A stretch of DNA of 64,000 nt, taken from Arthrobacter echini. Its GTDB lineage: Bacteria; Actinomycetota; Actinomycetes; Actinomycetales; Micrococcaceae. A model generated the notes under the pieces. The model ran no database searches. It was not told the origin of the DNA and worked only from the letters and a program-made list of their open reading frames with translations. Below, in pieces: positions 17,741 through 26,261 of the stretch; position 1 is the stretch's first letter; every line of letters starts with the position of its first letter. Position numbers and translations under genes: made by a program. The stretch spans positions 62,001 through 126,000 of the forward strand of contig NZ_VSLD01000002.1 in assembly GCF_008107445.1 (NCBI RefSeq), read 5' to 3'.

Positions 17741-18223
17741 CTAGTCGTGCACGATCGGCGGTGGGCCGTCCGGTCCGGACAGGGCCGGTTCGACGACGGC
17801 CGTGGCGCCGTCGATCCGTGCCACCGACACCCGCGCCCCGGCGGGAAGCGGGACACCGTCGGCCGAGCGCGCCGTCCAGGTGTCTCCGCCGATCTTGACC
17901 GTTCCGGAGAGGCTCGTCACCGGCTCGAGGGCGAGCGCTGTGGCCCCGATCAGCCGGTCCATGTTGTCGAGCTGGTCCGCCGGGCCCTTCCTCAGGTGTC
18001 GTACCGCCACGGGACGTACAAGCAGGATCATCAGCAGGGACACCACGGCGAAGACGACGATCTGGAGGACGGCTCCGACTCCCGTCAGAGCCGCGACGAG
18101 ACCGCCCAGAGCTCCGACCGAGAGCATGATGAAGAACAGATCCAGCGTGATGGTTTCCACCGCGGCGAGCCCCAGGAACAGGATCAGCCAGATGATCCAT
18201 CCGTTGTCGAGCAACCATTCCAT
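17741..18223 (-). CDS. NfeD family membrane protein
   Basis: A 160-residue short-type NfeD protein. Three or four membrane segments lie between residues 8 and 80 (WIIWLILFLGLAAVETITL, FFIMLSVGALGGLVAAL, VVFAVVSLLMILLV), followed by an OB-fold C-terminal domain with LIGATALALEPVTSLSGTVKIGG and ARVSVARIDGATAVVEP. NfeD proteins partner with SPFH proteins encoded next to them, and such a gene follows 67 bases downstream. The pair is thought to act in membrane quality control. ATG 18223 was chosen because it opens directly onto the first membrane segment. Confidence 0.9.
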   Translation of the reverse strand: MEWLLDNGWIIWLILFLGLAAVETITLDLFFIMLSVGALGGLVAALTGVGAVLQIVVFAVVSLLMILLVRPVAVRHLRKGPADQLDNMDRLIGATALALEPVTSLSGTVKIGGDTWTARSADGVPLPAGARVSVARIDGATAVVEPALSGPDGPPPIVHD

Positions 18224-18327
18224 GGTGCACACCCCTTGATCCGGCACCGCGTGGAGCGCGGCCCTGTGACCATCATCGCAAAGGCCTCCGACATTACCTA
18301 GGGCACCGCATCGCTGCGGGGTCCTCG

Positions 18328-19200
18328 TTACTGTTCCGTGCCCTGCTCCGCCGGAGTCCACGACGAGTGACGCACGTGCTCCCGGGCCAGGACCTGGACG
18401 GTGAAGCGCGCCCACACCCGGAGCGCGGTGTCGGGTCCGTCCGCTGCAGTGGCCGGCGCGTGGTGGGCCGCGGGACCCATCGCCAGCGCCGAGCGGGCCA
18501 GATCCCGCGGCAGGATCATCACGTAGTCGAGGTCCTCCCGGTGGACCTCGGTCAGGAGGCCCTCGAACGCCGCCACGACGTCGTCGGCCTTCTGGTCCGG
18601 GACCGCGAGGAGCGGGCCCACGAGCTCCAGCCCCGCGAGATGGCCCGGACGCGGCGTGACGACCACCGCGCAGCCGCCCGGAGCGAGTACCCGGGAGAAC
18701 TCTGCGGGGTTCCGCGGCGCGAAGACATTCAGGAGGAGGTCCACGGAGGCGTCGGACAGCGGCAGTGACCGCCAGAGGTCCCACACGACGCTGATCCCGC
18801 CGGGAAGCGCGCGGGCGGCCCGGCGGAGGGCTGTCTTCGAGATGTCGAGCGCCACCGGGAACGCCGTGGGCCAGGCTTCGACGACGCCCTCGAGGTAGTA
18901 CCCGGTCCCCGCCCCGGCGTCGAGGATGACGCTGGGGGAGGGCACGTGTGTTCGTGCGGCCGCGACGAGGGCGGAGCGCAGTGGCTCGTAGTGGCCCGCA
19001 CGGAGGAAGGACTCCCGTGCGTCGACCATCCCGGCGGTGTCGCCCGCGAAAGGAGACCCCTTGCCGGTGAGCAGATTGACATAGCCCTGGCGGGCCATGT
19101 CATAGCGGTGGCCCCGCCGACACGCGAGCATGCGGTCACCATCGGTCAGGGACTCACCGCAGACAGGGCAGATCAGCAGGGAGTCAGGCAGGGCGGACAT
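18328..19200 (-). CDS. RlmA-like 23S rRNA guanine-N1 methyltransferase
   Basis: A 290-residue SAM-dependent methyltransferase with an N-terminal zinc-binding site (Cys11, Cys14, Cys27, His31 in CPVC...CRRGH) and the block HRYDMARQGYVNLLTG typical of RlmA proteins. The SAM motif is VILDAGAGTGYYLEGV, followed by ALDISKTALRRAAR. RlmA enzymes methylate G745 or G748 of 23S rRNA; in Gram-positive producers the G748 enzyme affects tylosin resistance. Which base is modified here cannot be told from the sequence. It is divergent from the S9 peptidase gene, with only 32 bases between the assigned starts. Confidence 0.85.
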   Translation of the reverse strand: MSALPDSLLICPVCGESLTDGDRMLACRRGHRYDMARQGYVNLLTGKGSPFAGDTAGMVDARESFLRAGHYEPLRSALVAAARTHVPSPSVILDAGAGTGYYLEGVVEAWPTAFPVALDISKTALRRAARALPGGISVVWDLWRSLPLSDASVDLLLNVFAPRNPAEFSRVLAPGGCAVVVTPRPGHLAGLELVGPLLAVPDQKADDVVAAFEGLLTEVHREDLDYVMILPRDLARSALAMGPAAHHAPATAADGPDTALRVWARFTVQVLAREHVRHSSWTPAEQGTEQ

Positions 19201-19232
19201 GACCCCAGCCTAGAGAAACATCCGCCGTACCG

Positions 19233-21320
19233 TTGACTCAGGCTACTGTTTCCGGTCTGATCAGGAGAGTGAAACCAGACCAGATCGATCTTCTGACAAC
19301 GCTCGGCGCACCAGCCCTCCACCCCGACGGATCCCGTCTTGTCGTGGCCGCGACGCGCCCCGACTTCCGCGCCGACTCCTACGTGGGCCAGCTCTGGGAG
19401 ATCACGCTCGACGGCGGGCGGCGCCGCCTCACGCGTGGTTTCCGGGACACGGACCCCCGGTACTCGCCCGATGGTTCGGTGCTGCTCTTCCTCCGCGCCG
19501 CCGCCGGGGGGAAGCCGCAGCTGTTCGCCGCTCGGGCGAGCGGGGGCGAACCGGTACAGGTGACGGACCAGCCGCTCGGCGTCGGACAGTTCGCCATCTC
19601 CCCGGACTCGACGCTGATCGTCTTCGCCGCCCGCGTGCCCGAACCCGGCCGCTACGGAACGGTGGACGGTGTCACTCCGGGGCTGGAGGACGCCCGGCTC
19701 ATCACGCAGAACAAGTACCGGATGAACGGCCTCGGGTACACCACGGACAAGCGCTCGCAGCTGTTCTGCGTGGACGTTCCCGATCTCGACGCCGAACCGT
19801 TCATCGAGGCCGTGGGCCGCGCCGCGCAGGACAGGCAGCAGGGCGCCGCCGACAACGGGGAGCACGACGGCGTGCAAAGGGCTCGCCGGCTGACCTCGGC
19901 GGACGCGGACCACCTGGAGCCGGTCTTCGCCGCGGACGGGCAGCGCATCGTCTTCACCGCCTCCCTGGGGCCCGACGCAGACACCACGCTCGTCTCCGAC
20001 CTCCACTCGATGGCGCTCGACGGCGGTGCTCCCCGACAGCTCACGAATCTGGCGGGGGACACCCTGCTGGGGTGCGGTGCGGCTCAGCCCAGCAGGGACG
20101 GCGCATGGCTGTTCTTCCTCGCCTCCGATCTCTCGCCCACGGGCCTCGACTTCGTCGCCCGGAACACCGCCCTGTACGTCATGCGCACCGACGATCCCGC
20201 TTCGGTCACGCGTCTCAGCGACCCCGAGACCGTCGACATCGGCGATGTCCAGGAGATCGTCCCGGACGGCCCGGACACGGTCCTCGTGGTCAACCGCGCG
20301 CGCGGCTCTGGCGAGCTGCTGCGTGTGGGGGCCACGGGGAAGTCGGAGACCCTCGTTGAGGGCCCCACCGTGGTCACGGGGGCCGCGACGTCGGAGGGGA
20401 CCGTGGTCGTGTCCTTCACCGACCCGTCGACCGCGGGCGATGCCGCTGTCGTCGAGCACGGCTCCCTCCATGTGCTCACCGACTTCTCCGCGCCGCTGCG
20501 TCGGCACACCCGCGTGGGCGAGCCGCAGGAACGCTCGTACCCCGCGCCGGACGGGACGCCGGTCCACGGATGGGTGGTGCTGCCCGAGGGACAGGGCCCG
20601 CACCCTGTCCTCCTCGTCATCCACGGCGGGCCTTTCGCTCAGTACGGATGGGGATACTTCGACGAGGCACAGGTCTACGCGGCTGCCGGGTACGCCGTGC
20701 TGCTCTGCAATCCCCGCGGGGCGGCAGGGTACGGCCAGGCACACGGCCGGGTGATCAAGGAGGCGATGGGCACGGTGGACCTCGACGACGTCCTCGCCTA
20801 TCTCGAGGGCGCGCTCGCCGAGTTCGGGTCCATGGACCACGAACGGCTCGGGGTCATGGGCGGGTCCTACGGCGGGTATCTGACGGCGTGGACGATCGCC
20901 AACGATCATCGGTTCCGCGCCGCGATCGTGGAACGCGGCTACCTCGACCCACCGTCGTTCGTCGGCTCGTCCGACATCGGGTGGTTCTTCTCCGAGGGGT
21001 ATACCGGAACCGATCCGGCACGCGTGGAGGAGCAGAACCCCTTCGCGAAGATCGGGGAGGTCCGCACACCGGCCTTCGTGGTGCACTCCGAGGAGGATCT
21101 GCGCTGCCCGATCGAGCAGGCACAGCGGTACTACACCGCCCTGAAGAAGCAGGGTGTGGAGACGCAACTGCTCGTCTTCCCGGGAGAGACCCACGAACTC
21201 TCACGGTCCGGCTCACCCTGGCACCGCCGGCAGCGGTTCGAGCACATCCTGCGCTGGTGGTCCACGTATCTTCCGACGGATGCCAACCCCGCGGACAAGG
21301 ATCGCTCCGACGCACGATAG
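19233..21320 (+). CDS. S9 family prolyl oligopeptidase/acylaminoacyl-type peptidase
   Basis: A serine peptidase of about 695 residues with an N-terminal seven-bladed propeller-like part (TolB/WD40-type repeats such as RYSPDGSVLLFLRA and QFAISPDSTLIVFAAR) and a C-terminal alpha/beta hydrolase domain. The nucleophile is Ser545 in GGSYGGY, with the acid in HSEEDLRCPIEQ and the His in FPGETHELSRSG. HGGPFAQYGWGYFDE is the oxyanion region. No signal peptide is seen, so it should act on cytoplasmic peptides. The start is uncertain: TTG 19233 opens the frame, but GTG 19269 (MKPDQIDLL) begins nearer the conserved sequence. Confidence 0.9.
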   Translation: MTQATVSGLIRRVKPDQIDLLTTLGAPALHPDGSRLVVAATRPDFRADSYVGQLWEITLDGGRRRLTRGFRDTDPRYSPDGSVLLFLRAAAGGKPQLFAARASGGEPVQVTDQPLGVGQFAISPDSTLIVFAARVPEPGRYGTVDGVTPGLEDARLITQNKYRMNGLGYTTDKRSQLFCVDVPDLDAEPFIEAVGRAAQDRQQGAADNGEHDGVQRARRLTSADADHLEPVFAADGQRIVFTASLGPDADTTLVSDLHSMALDGGAPRQLTNLAGDTLLGCGAAQPSRDGAWLFFLASDLSPTGLDFVARNTALYVMRTDDPASVTRLSDPETVDIGDVQEIVPDGPDTVLVVNRARGSGELLRVGATGKSETLVEGPTVVTGAATSEGTVVVSFTDPSTAGDAAVVEHGSLHVLTDFSAPLRRHTRVGEPQERSYPAPDGTPVHGWVVLPEGQGPHPVLLVIHGGPFAQYGWGYFDEAQVYAAAGYAVLLCNPRGAAGYGQAHGRVIKEAMGTVDLDDVLAYLEGALAEFGSMDHERLGVMGGSYGGYLTAWTIANDHRFRAAIVERGYLDPPSFVGSSDIGWFFSEGYTGTDPARVEEQNPFAKIGEVRTPAFVVHSEEDLRCPIEQAQRYYTALKKQGVETQLLVFPGETHELSRSGSPWHRRQRFEHILRWWSTYLPTDANPADKDRSDAR

Positions 21321-21343
21321 GGCCTGCGAGCCGCCCGGCGGGG

Positions 21344-21994
21344 TCAGAAACCCAGTCCGCGCCGGGCGGCGTCGATCGAGGGTTGATTCCACCGGTCCCG
21401 TTCCCCGTCGGCGGTGAGGGATCTGAGAATGGCCCGGTCCAGGTAGAGCCGCCCGTCGAGGTGGTCGGTCTCGTGCTGGAAGATGCGGGCCGGCCACCCC
21501 TCGAGCACCGTCCTGACCATGGTGCCATCAGGAGCCGTGTAGGTGGCGGTGATGCTCCGGTGACGTTCGACGACGGCCTGGTAGCCGGGAACCGACAGGC
21601 AGCCCTCGTAGAACGCCTCGAGCCTGTCGTCCGTGGGCTCGTAGCTCGGATCGACGACGACCGTGAACGGCAGGGGAGTCCGTGAGCGGGCCGTGGCGAT
21701 GTCCACGTCCCGCACGCCGCTGTCCTCGAGCACGGCGAGCCGGAGGGGTATGCCGAGCTGCGGCGCCGCCAGCCCCACCCCCGGGGCCGCATGCATCGCG
21801 GCCCGCAGGGTGGTGACGAGCCGGGCGAGGGTGGCGTCGTCGAGCCGGCCGGCGACGTTCTGCGCCCTGCGTCGCAGGACGGGATGGCCTGCCCGGACAA
21901 TAGGTGGCAGGTCCACCGCGAGGACGGCCGCCACGAGAGCCGCGAGCTCCTCACGCGTGGTGGTGTCCGGCAGATTCTCGGAGGCGGTTCTCAT
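21344..21994 (-). CDS. def: Peptide deformylase
   Basis: The enzyme removes the formyl group from the N-terminal Met of new proteins. The 216-residue product contains all three family motifs: GVGLAAPQ, EGCLS (metal-binding Cys) and QHETDHLDG (HExxH with two His ligands and the catalytic Glu). ATG 21994 has GGAG 4 bases upstream; a TTG four codons earlier is less likely. The protein has an N-terminal extension of about 35 residues before the usual first helix, as seen in several actinobacterial homologues. It is convergent with the S9 peptidase and divergent from the UvrA2 gene. Confidence 0.94.
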   Translation of the reverse strand: MRTASENLPDTTTREELAALVAAVLAVDLPPIVRAGHPVLRRRAQNVAGRLDDATLARLVTTLRAAMHAAPGVGLAAPQLGIPLRLAVLEDSGVRDVDIATARSRTPLPFTVVVDPSYEPTDDRLEAFYEGCLSVPGYQAVVERHRSITATYTAPDGTMVRTVLEGWPARIFQHETDHLDGRLYLDRAILRSLTADGERDRWNQPSIDAARRGLGF

Positions 21995-22115
21995 TGCTCC
22001 AGCCAATCACGGGGCAGGACAGGTCAGGCACGCCCATTGCCGGGCGGGGTCCGGCGGCGGAGAATCGGACGAGCGGGACGGCGACACTCACCTGGCTGTT
22101 GGAGGCTGAACGCAC

Positions 22116-24497
22116 ATGACAATGACCGGAACCGCGGCTCAGGCGGGACACGCAGCGGACACGCACGACCTGATCCGGGTTCGGGGCGCGCGGGAGAACA
22201 ACCTCAAGGATGTCACCATCGACATCCCGAAGCGTCGGCTCTCGGTCTTCACGGGCGTCTCGGGGTCGGGGAAGAGCTCTCTGGTCTTCGACACCATCGC
22301 CGCCGAATCGCAGCGCATGATCAACGAGACCTACAGCGCTTTCCAGCAGGGCTTCATGCCCACGCTGGCCCGGCCGGAGGTCGATCTCCTCGAGGGACTC
22401 ACGACGGCGATCATCGTGGACCAGGAGCGCATGGGCGCCAATCCTCGTTCCACCGTCGGCACGGCGACCGACGTGAACGCGATGCTGAGGATCGTCTTCT
22501 CCCGTCTCGGGCAGCCCCACGTCGGGTCCCCGCAGGCGTACTCGTTCAATGTCGCCTCGATCAGCGGCGCCGGTTCGGTGACCTTCGAGCGCGGTGACAC
22601 GACCGTCAAGGAACGTCGCAGCTTCACGATCACCGGCGGCATGTGTCCGCGCTGCGAGGGCACGGGATCCGTGACGGACATCGATCTGACGCAACTCTAC
22701 GACGCCACGAAATCGCTCAACGGGGCAGCGCTCACCATCCCCGGATACAGCATGGACGGCTGGTACGGGCGCATCTTCGGTGGCTGCGGCTTCTTCGATG
22801 CCGACACGCCCATCGAGCAGTTCTCGGAGGGCCAGCTGCACGACCTGCTCCACCGGGAGCCGACCAGGATCAAGGTGGATGGCATCAACATCACCTACGA
22901 GGGGCTCATCCCGAAGCTGCAGAAGTCGATGCTCACCAAGGACCGCGAGGCGATGCAGCCGCACATCCGTGCTTTCGTGGACCGCGCCATCACCTTCACA
23001 CCCTGCCCGGACTGCGACGGTACCCGGCTGAGCGAGGCGGCCCGGTCCTCCAGAATCGACGGCGTGAGCATCGCCGATGCCTGCAGGATGCAGATCAGCG
23101 ATCTCGCCGGCTGGGTACGCGGGCTCGACGAGCCGACCATGGCGCCGGTGCTCGCAGCGCTGGGGGAGACACTCGGGTCCTTCGTGGACATCGGCCTCGG
23201 GTATCTCAGTCTGGACCGACCCTCCGGCAGCCTGTCCGGTGGGGAGTCCCAGCGCACCAAGATGATCCGGCATCTCGGCTCGTCCCTGACGGACGTCACC
23301 TATGTCTTCGACGAACCCACCATCGGCCTACACCCGCACGACATCGAACGCATGAACTCGCTGCTGCTCAGGCTGCGGGACAAGGGCAACACCGTCCTTG
23401 TGGTCGAGCACAAGCCGGAGCTGATCGCGATGGCCGACCACGTGGTCGATCTCGGCCCGGGTGCAGGCGGCGCGGGCGGCTCGGTGTGCTTCGAGGGTTC
23501 GGTCGAGGAGTTGCGTCGCAGTGGAACACTCACGGGCAGGCATCTCGACGACCGCGCCGCGCTCAAGGAATCGCTACGGACACCACGCGGCGTCCTGGAG
23601 ATCCGGGGGGCCACCGCGCACAATGTGCGGGATGTCGACGTCGACATCCCGCTGGGCGTGCTGTGCGTCGTGACCGGCGTGGCCGGCTCCGGCAAGAGTT
23701 CGCTGATCCACGGCTCGGTCTCCGGCAGGGACGGCGTCGTCGCGGTCGACCAGACGGCCATCAAGGGCTCGCGGCGGAGCAATCCGGCGACCTACACCGG
23801 CATGCTGGAGCCGATCCGGAAAGCCTTCGCGAAGGCCAACGGGGTCAAGCCCGCGCTGTTCAGCGCGAACTCCGCGGGTGCGTGCCCCACGTGCAACGGT
23901 GCCGGCGTGATCTTCACCGACCTGGCGATGATGGCCGGTGTCGCGACCACGTGCGAGGTCTGCGGCGGCCGACGCTTCATGGCGGAGGTGCTCGAGTACA
24001 CCCTCGGCGGTCTCGACATCAGCGAGGTCCTGGCCCTGCCCGTCAGCGACGCCGCGATCTTCTTCGCGGAAGGGCAGTCGAGGGTGTCCGCCGCAGCCGC
24101 GATCCTGGGCCGGCTGGCCGACGTCGGGCTCGGATACCTGAGTCTCGGGCAGCCCCTGACAACCCTGTCCGGCGGCGAACGCCAGCGCCTGAAGCTCGCC
24201 ACCCGCATGGGCGACGAGGGAGGTGTCCTCGTGCTCGACGAGCCGACCGCCGGCCTGCACCTGGCCGATGTCGAGAATCTGCTCGGTCTGCTGGACCGAC
24301 TGGTCGACACCGGCACCTCGGTGATCGTCGTCGAGCACCACCAGGCCGTCATGGCACACGCGGACTGGATCATAGACCTCGGACCGGGCGCCGGGCACGA
24401 CGGCGGCAGGATCGTGTTCGAAGGATCACCGGCCGATCTCGTAGCGACGCGGGCGACGCTGACCGGTCGGCATCTGGCGGGGTACGTCGGCGCCTGA
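22116..24497 (+). CDS. UvrA2-type ABC ATPase (UvrA paralogue)
   Basis: A 793-residue UvrA-like protein with two ABC modules: Walker A motifs GVSGSGKSS and GVAGSGKSS, and signature motifs LSGGESQRTK and LSGGERQRLK. Zinc-type Cys pairs occur in CPRCEGTGSVTD, CPDCDGTRLSEAA and CPTCNGAGVIF...CEVCGGRRF. It is about 150 residues shorter than canonical UvrA, and I do not recognise the UvrB-binding region, which places it with the UvrA2/DrrC-like paralogues. Those are linked to tolerance of DNA-intercalating drugs or bulky lesions. It is not next to uvrB or uvrC, so a canonical excision role is unlikely. ATG 22116 is close to a second ATG at 22122. Confidence 0.88.
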   Translation: MTMTGTAAQAGHAADTHDLIRVRGARENNLKDVTIDIPKRRLSVFTGVSGSGKSSLVFDTIAAESQRMINETYSAFQQGFMPTLARPEVDLLEGLTTAIIVDQERMGANPRSTVGTATDVNAMLRIVFSRLGQPHVGSPQAYSFNVASISGAGSVTFERGDTTVKERRSFTITGGMCPRCEGTGSVTDIDLTQLYDATKSLNGAALTIPGYSMDGWYGRIFGGCGFFDADTPIEQFSEGQLHDLLHREPTRIKVDGINITYEGLIPKLQKSMLTKDREAMQPHIRAFVDRAITFTPCPDCDGTRLSEAARSSRIDGVSIADACRMQISDLAGWVRGLDEPTMAPVLAALGETLGSFVDIGLGYLSLDRPSGSLSGGESQRTKMIRHLGSSLTDVTYVFDEPTIGLHPHDIERMNSLLLRLRDKGNTVLVVEHKPELIAMADHVVDLGPGAGGAGGSVCFEGSVEELRRSGTLTGRHLDDRAALKESLRTPRGVLEIRGATAHNVRDVDVDIPLGVLCVVTGVAGSGKSSLIHGSVSGRDGVVAVDQTAIKGSRRSNPATYTGMLEPIRKAFAKANGVKPALFSANSAGACPTCNGAGVIFTDLAMMAGVATTCEVCGGRRFMAEVLEYTLGGLDISEVLALPVSDAAIFFAEGQSRVSAAAAILGRLADVGLGYLSLGQPLTTLSGGERQRLKLATRMGDEGGVLVLDEPTAGLHLADVENLLGLLDRLVDTGTSVIVVEHHQAVMAHADWIIDLGPGAGHDGGRIVFEGSPADLVATRATLTGRHLAGYVGA

Positions 24498-24799
24498 GCC
24501 GGCCGGTGATCGATGTGTGACTGGACCAGAGAGCCGATGGTCATCCCCTTTCGCGCTTCTGGGTTGATCGCCGATAATCTACATTATGTCAGGTAGAGCC
24601 TGGCATGTTCGCATCAGGTGCGTATTGGCCGGTTCCCTCGACCTCCGCGCTGCCGCGGGTTTCGGAGGGCCGGGTTGCCGGCCAGTCGGCGCTGCCTTGA
24701 CGCGTGGGTAATGCATTAGACCAGCGGGAATGGCTTGTGACTGGGGCGTTTACGGCGTGCTTGACGGTGTTCGCGGTTAATGCGAATATTTCGCGCATC
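24498..24799. other. Left flank of the three-gene recombinase element
   Basis: This AT-richer stretch holds no clear gene. It includes the short palindromic run ATAAT-CTAC-ATTAT (24574-24587) and an upstream open extension of the recombinase frame from GTG 24704. The left end of the element probably lies here, but no terminal repeat or target duplication could be defined by eye. Confidence 0.45.
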
Positions 24800-25927
24800 A
24801 TGCGAAGTGTCATTGAGGTGGGTCCGGGGTCGGTGCCCGTTCACTTGCAGGGTGCCGTCGCGGTGCTCAATGAGGAGGAAACGGTCTGGGAGGCGATGCT
24901 CAGCGGGTGGCGGGCGCAGCAGTTCGCCCGGAATTTGGCGCCGTCGACGGTTGATCGCCGACGGGAGTTGGTGACGCGGTTTCGCGTCTGCGCTGACGCT
25001 TATCCGTGGTCGTGGACGGTCGGCGCGGTGGACGAGTTCTTCCTCGAGTTGCGCGCGGTCGGGGGCGCCGCGCAGTCCACGATTCTGGGTTATCAGGGCG
25101 CGCTGCGGATGTTCCTCGAGTACGTCTGTGATCCGCGCTACGGCTGGGTCGAGCAGTGCTGGCAGCGTTTCGGGGATCATCCGGCGCAGGTGTTCCACGA
25201 GTGGAATACCGCTCGTCACGCGCAGAACGGGATAGCGCAGCCAGGCAAGCGCCCCTACACCCGCGATGAGCTGCAGGACCTGTTCGACTGCGCCGACGAG
25301 CGTGTCGTCCGGATCCGCCAGAAGGGTAGCAAAGGCTGGGTTACCGCGTTCCGAACCGCGACGATGATGAAGGCTGCCTACGCCTGGGGCCTGCGCCGCA
25401 ACGAGGTCCGCTCCCTTGATCTCGTCGACTGCGCTTCGAACCCGGCGGCACGGCAGTTCGGCGATTTCGGGATCATCTACGTCCGCTTCGGGAAGGCAAT
25501 GCGCGGATCCCCGCCGAAACGACGCAGTGTGTTGAGCTTGCCCGAGATGGACTGGTCGACCGAGATCATGCGGCAGTGGGTTGAGGAGGTCCGCCCGTTA
25601 ATCGCCCGCCCGAGGGCGAGTTGTCTTTGGCCCTCGGAGCGCGGCGGCATGATCACCGCCGATGCGGTCAGCCGGGCATTCAATGAGGTCAAGCGAGAGG
25701 CCGGTCTGGATGACGAGCTCGATTTCCACTCGCTGCGACGCTCCTATGTCACGCACCTGCTCGAGGACGGTTACGACGCGTTCTTCATCCAGCAACAGGT
25801 AGGCCACGAGCACGCATCCACGACGTCGATCTACACCGGCGTCTCCCCCGACTATCGCGCCCGCGTCGTCAGCGATGCGATCGCTCGAATGGCCACGACG
25901 ATGATTCCCACCGCAGCGAAGGACTGA
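24800..25927 (+). CDS. Site-specific tyrosine recombinase (integrase)
   Basis: A 375-residue phage-integrase-type recombinase that cuts and rejoins DNA through a 3'-phosphotyrosine link. A SAM-like core-binding domain (about residues 20-110) is followed by the catalytic domain. All key residues are present: Arg199 in GLRRNEVRSL, His310 and Arg313 in HSLRRSYVTHLL, His336 in VGHEHASTTS and nucleophile Tyr345 in IYTGVSPDYR. I chose ATG 24800; the frame extends to GTG 24704 but that extension looks non-conserved. No ribosome site is obvious at either start. The gene is followed by the HTH gene after one base, indicating an operon. Confidence 0.9.
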   Translation: MRSVIEVGPGSVPVHLQGAVAVLNEEETVWEAMLSGWRAQQFARNLAPSTVDRRRELVTRFRVCADAYPWSWTVGAVDEFFLELRAVGGAAQSTILGYQGALRMFLEYVCDPRYGWVEQCWQRFGDHPAQVFHEWNTARHAQNGIAQPGKRPYTRDELQDLFDCADERVVRIRQKGSKGWVTAFRTATMMKAAYAWGLRRNEVRSLDLVDCASNPAARQFGDFGIIYVRFGKAMRGSPPKRRSVLSLPEMDWSTEIMRQWVEEVRPLIARPRASCLWPSERGGMITADAVSRAFNEVKREAGLDDELDFHSLRRSYVTHLLEDGYDAFFIQQQVGHEHASTTSIYTGVSPDYRARVVSDAIARMATTMIPTAAKD

Positions 25928-25928
25928 C

Positions 25929-26261
25929 ATGAGACGTCGAATCGAATACACCTGGCGACTACGCGAGCTGATGGCTGCGCGCGGAATGAACACCATCTCG
26001 GACCTGCTCCCCCACCTCGCAGACCGGGGCATCGAACTCTCCGCCTCGCAGATCTATCGTCTCGTCGGCTCCAAACCGGAACGAATGAACCTGACCCTGC
26101 TGGGCGCGCTCCTGGACACCCTCGACTGCAGCTTCGAAGAACTCTGCCCAACCACTATTGAGGCGGAGAGCTCGAGGACCACGAAGAAGGCCGTTGGAGA
26201 CGGACCCTCCCCGGACGGCTCGATTCGACCGGCGCGCGCCCGGATCCGCCGACCGGAATGA
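25929..26261 (+). CDS. Small XRE/Cro-type helix-turn-helix protein
   Basis: A 110-residue DNA-binding protein with a single HTH domain in the first 75 residues (WRLRELMAARGMNTISDLL, then LSASQIYRLVGSKPERMNL as recognition region and LTLLGALLDTLDCSFEELC). The tail is hydrophilic and basic. This looks like the HTH_26 type of Cro/CI domain. It is translated directly after the recombinase and overlaps the third gene by ATGA. It may regulate the operon or act as an accessory factor that shapes the recombination complex; neither role can be read from the sequence. Confidence 0.82.
   Translation: MRRRIEYTWRLRELMAARGMNTISDLLPHLADRGIELSASQIYRLVGSKPERMNLTLLGALLDTLDCSFEELCPTTIEAESSRTTKKAVGDGPSPDGSIRPARARIRRPE

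Noticed and set aside
19173-21194. 673-codon open frame antisense to the S9 peptidase
   Set aside because: Its sequence shows no recognisable domain and mirrors the codon bias of the plus-strand gene, whose catalytic motifs are intact. Long antisense frames are expected at this GC content; the same applies to 33224-34936 opposite qcrB and 61437-63506 opposite hemW/lepA.
24578-24597. TCTAC-N10-GTAGA in the left flank of the recombinase element
   Set aside because: The half-sites equal those before the cytochrome genes but the spacing is 10 instead of 5, and the sequence is in a foreign region; not counted as a member of that group.
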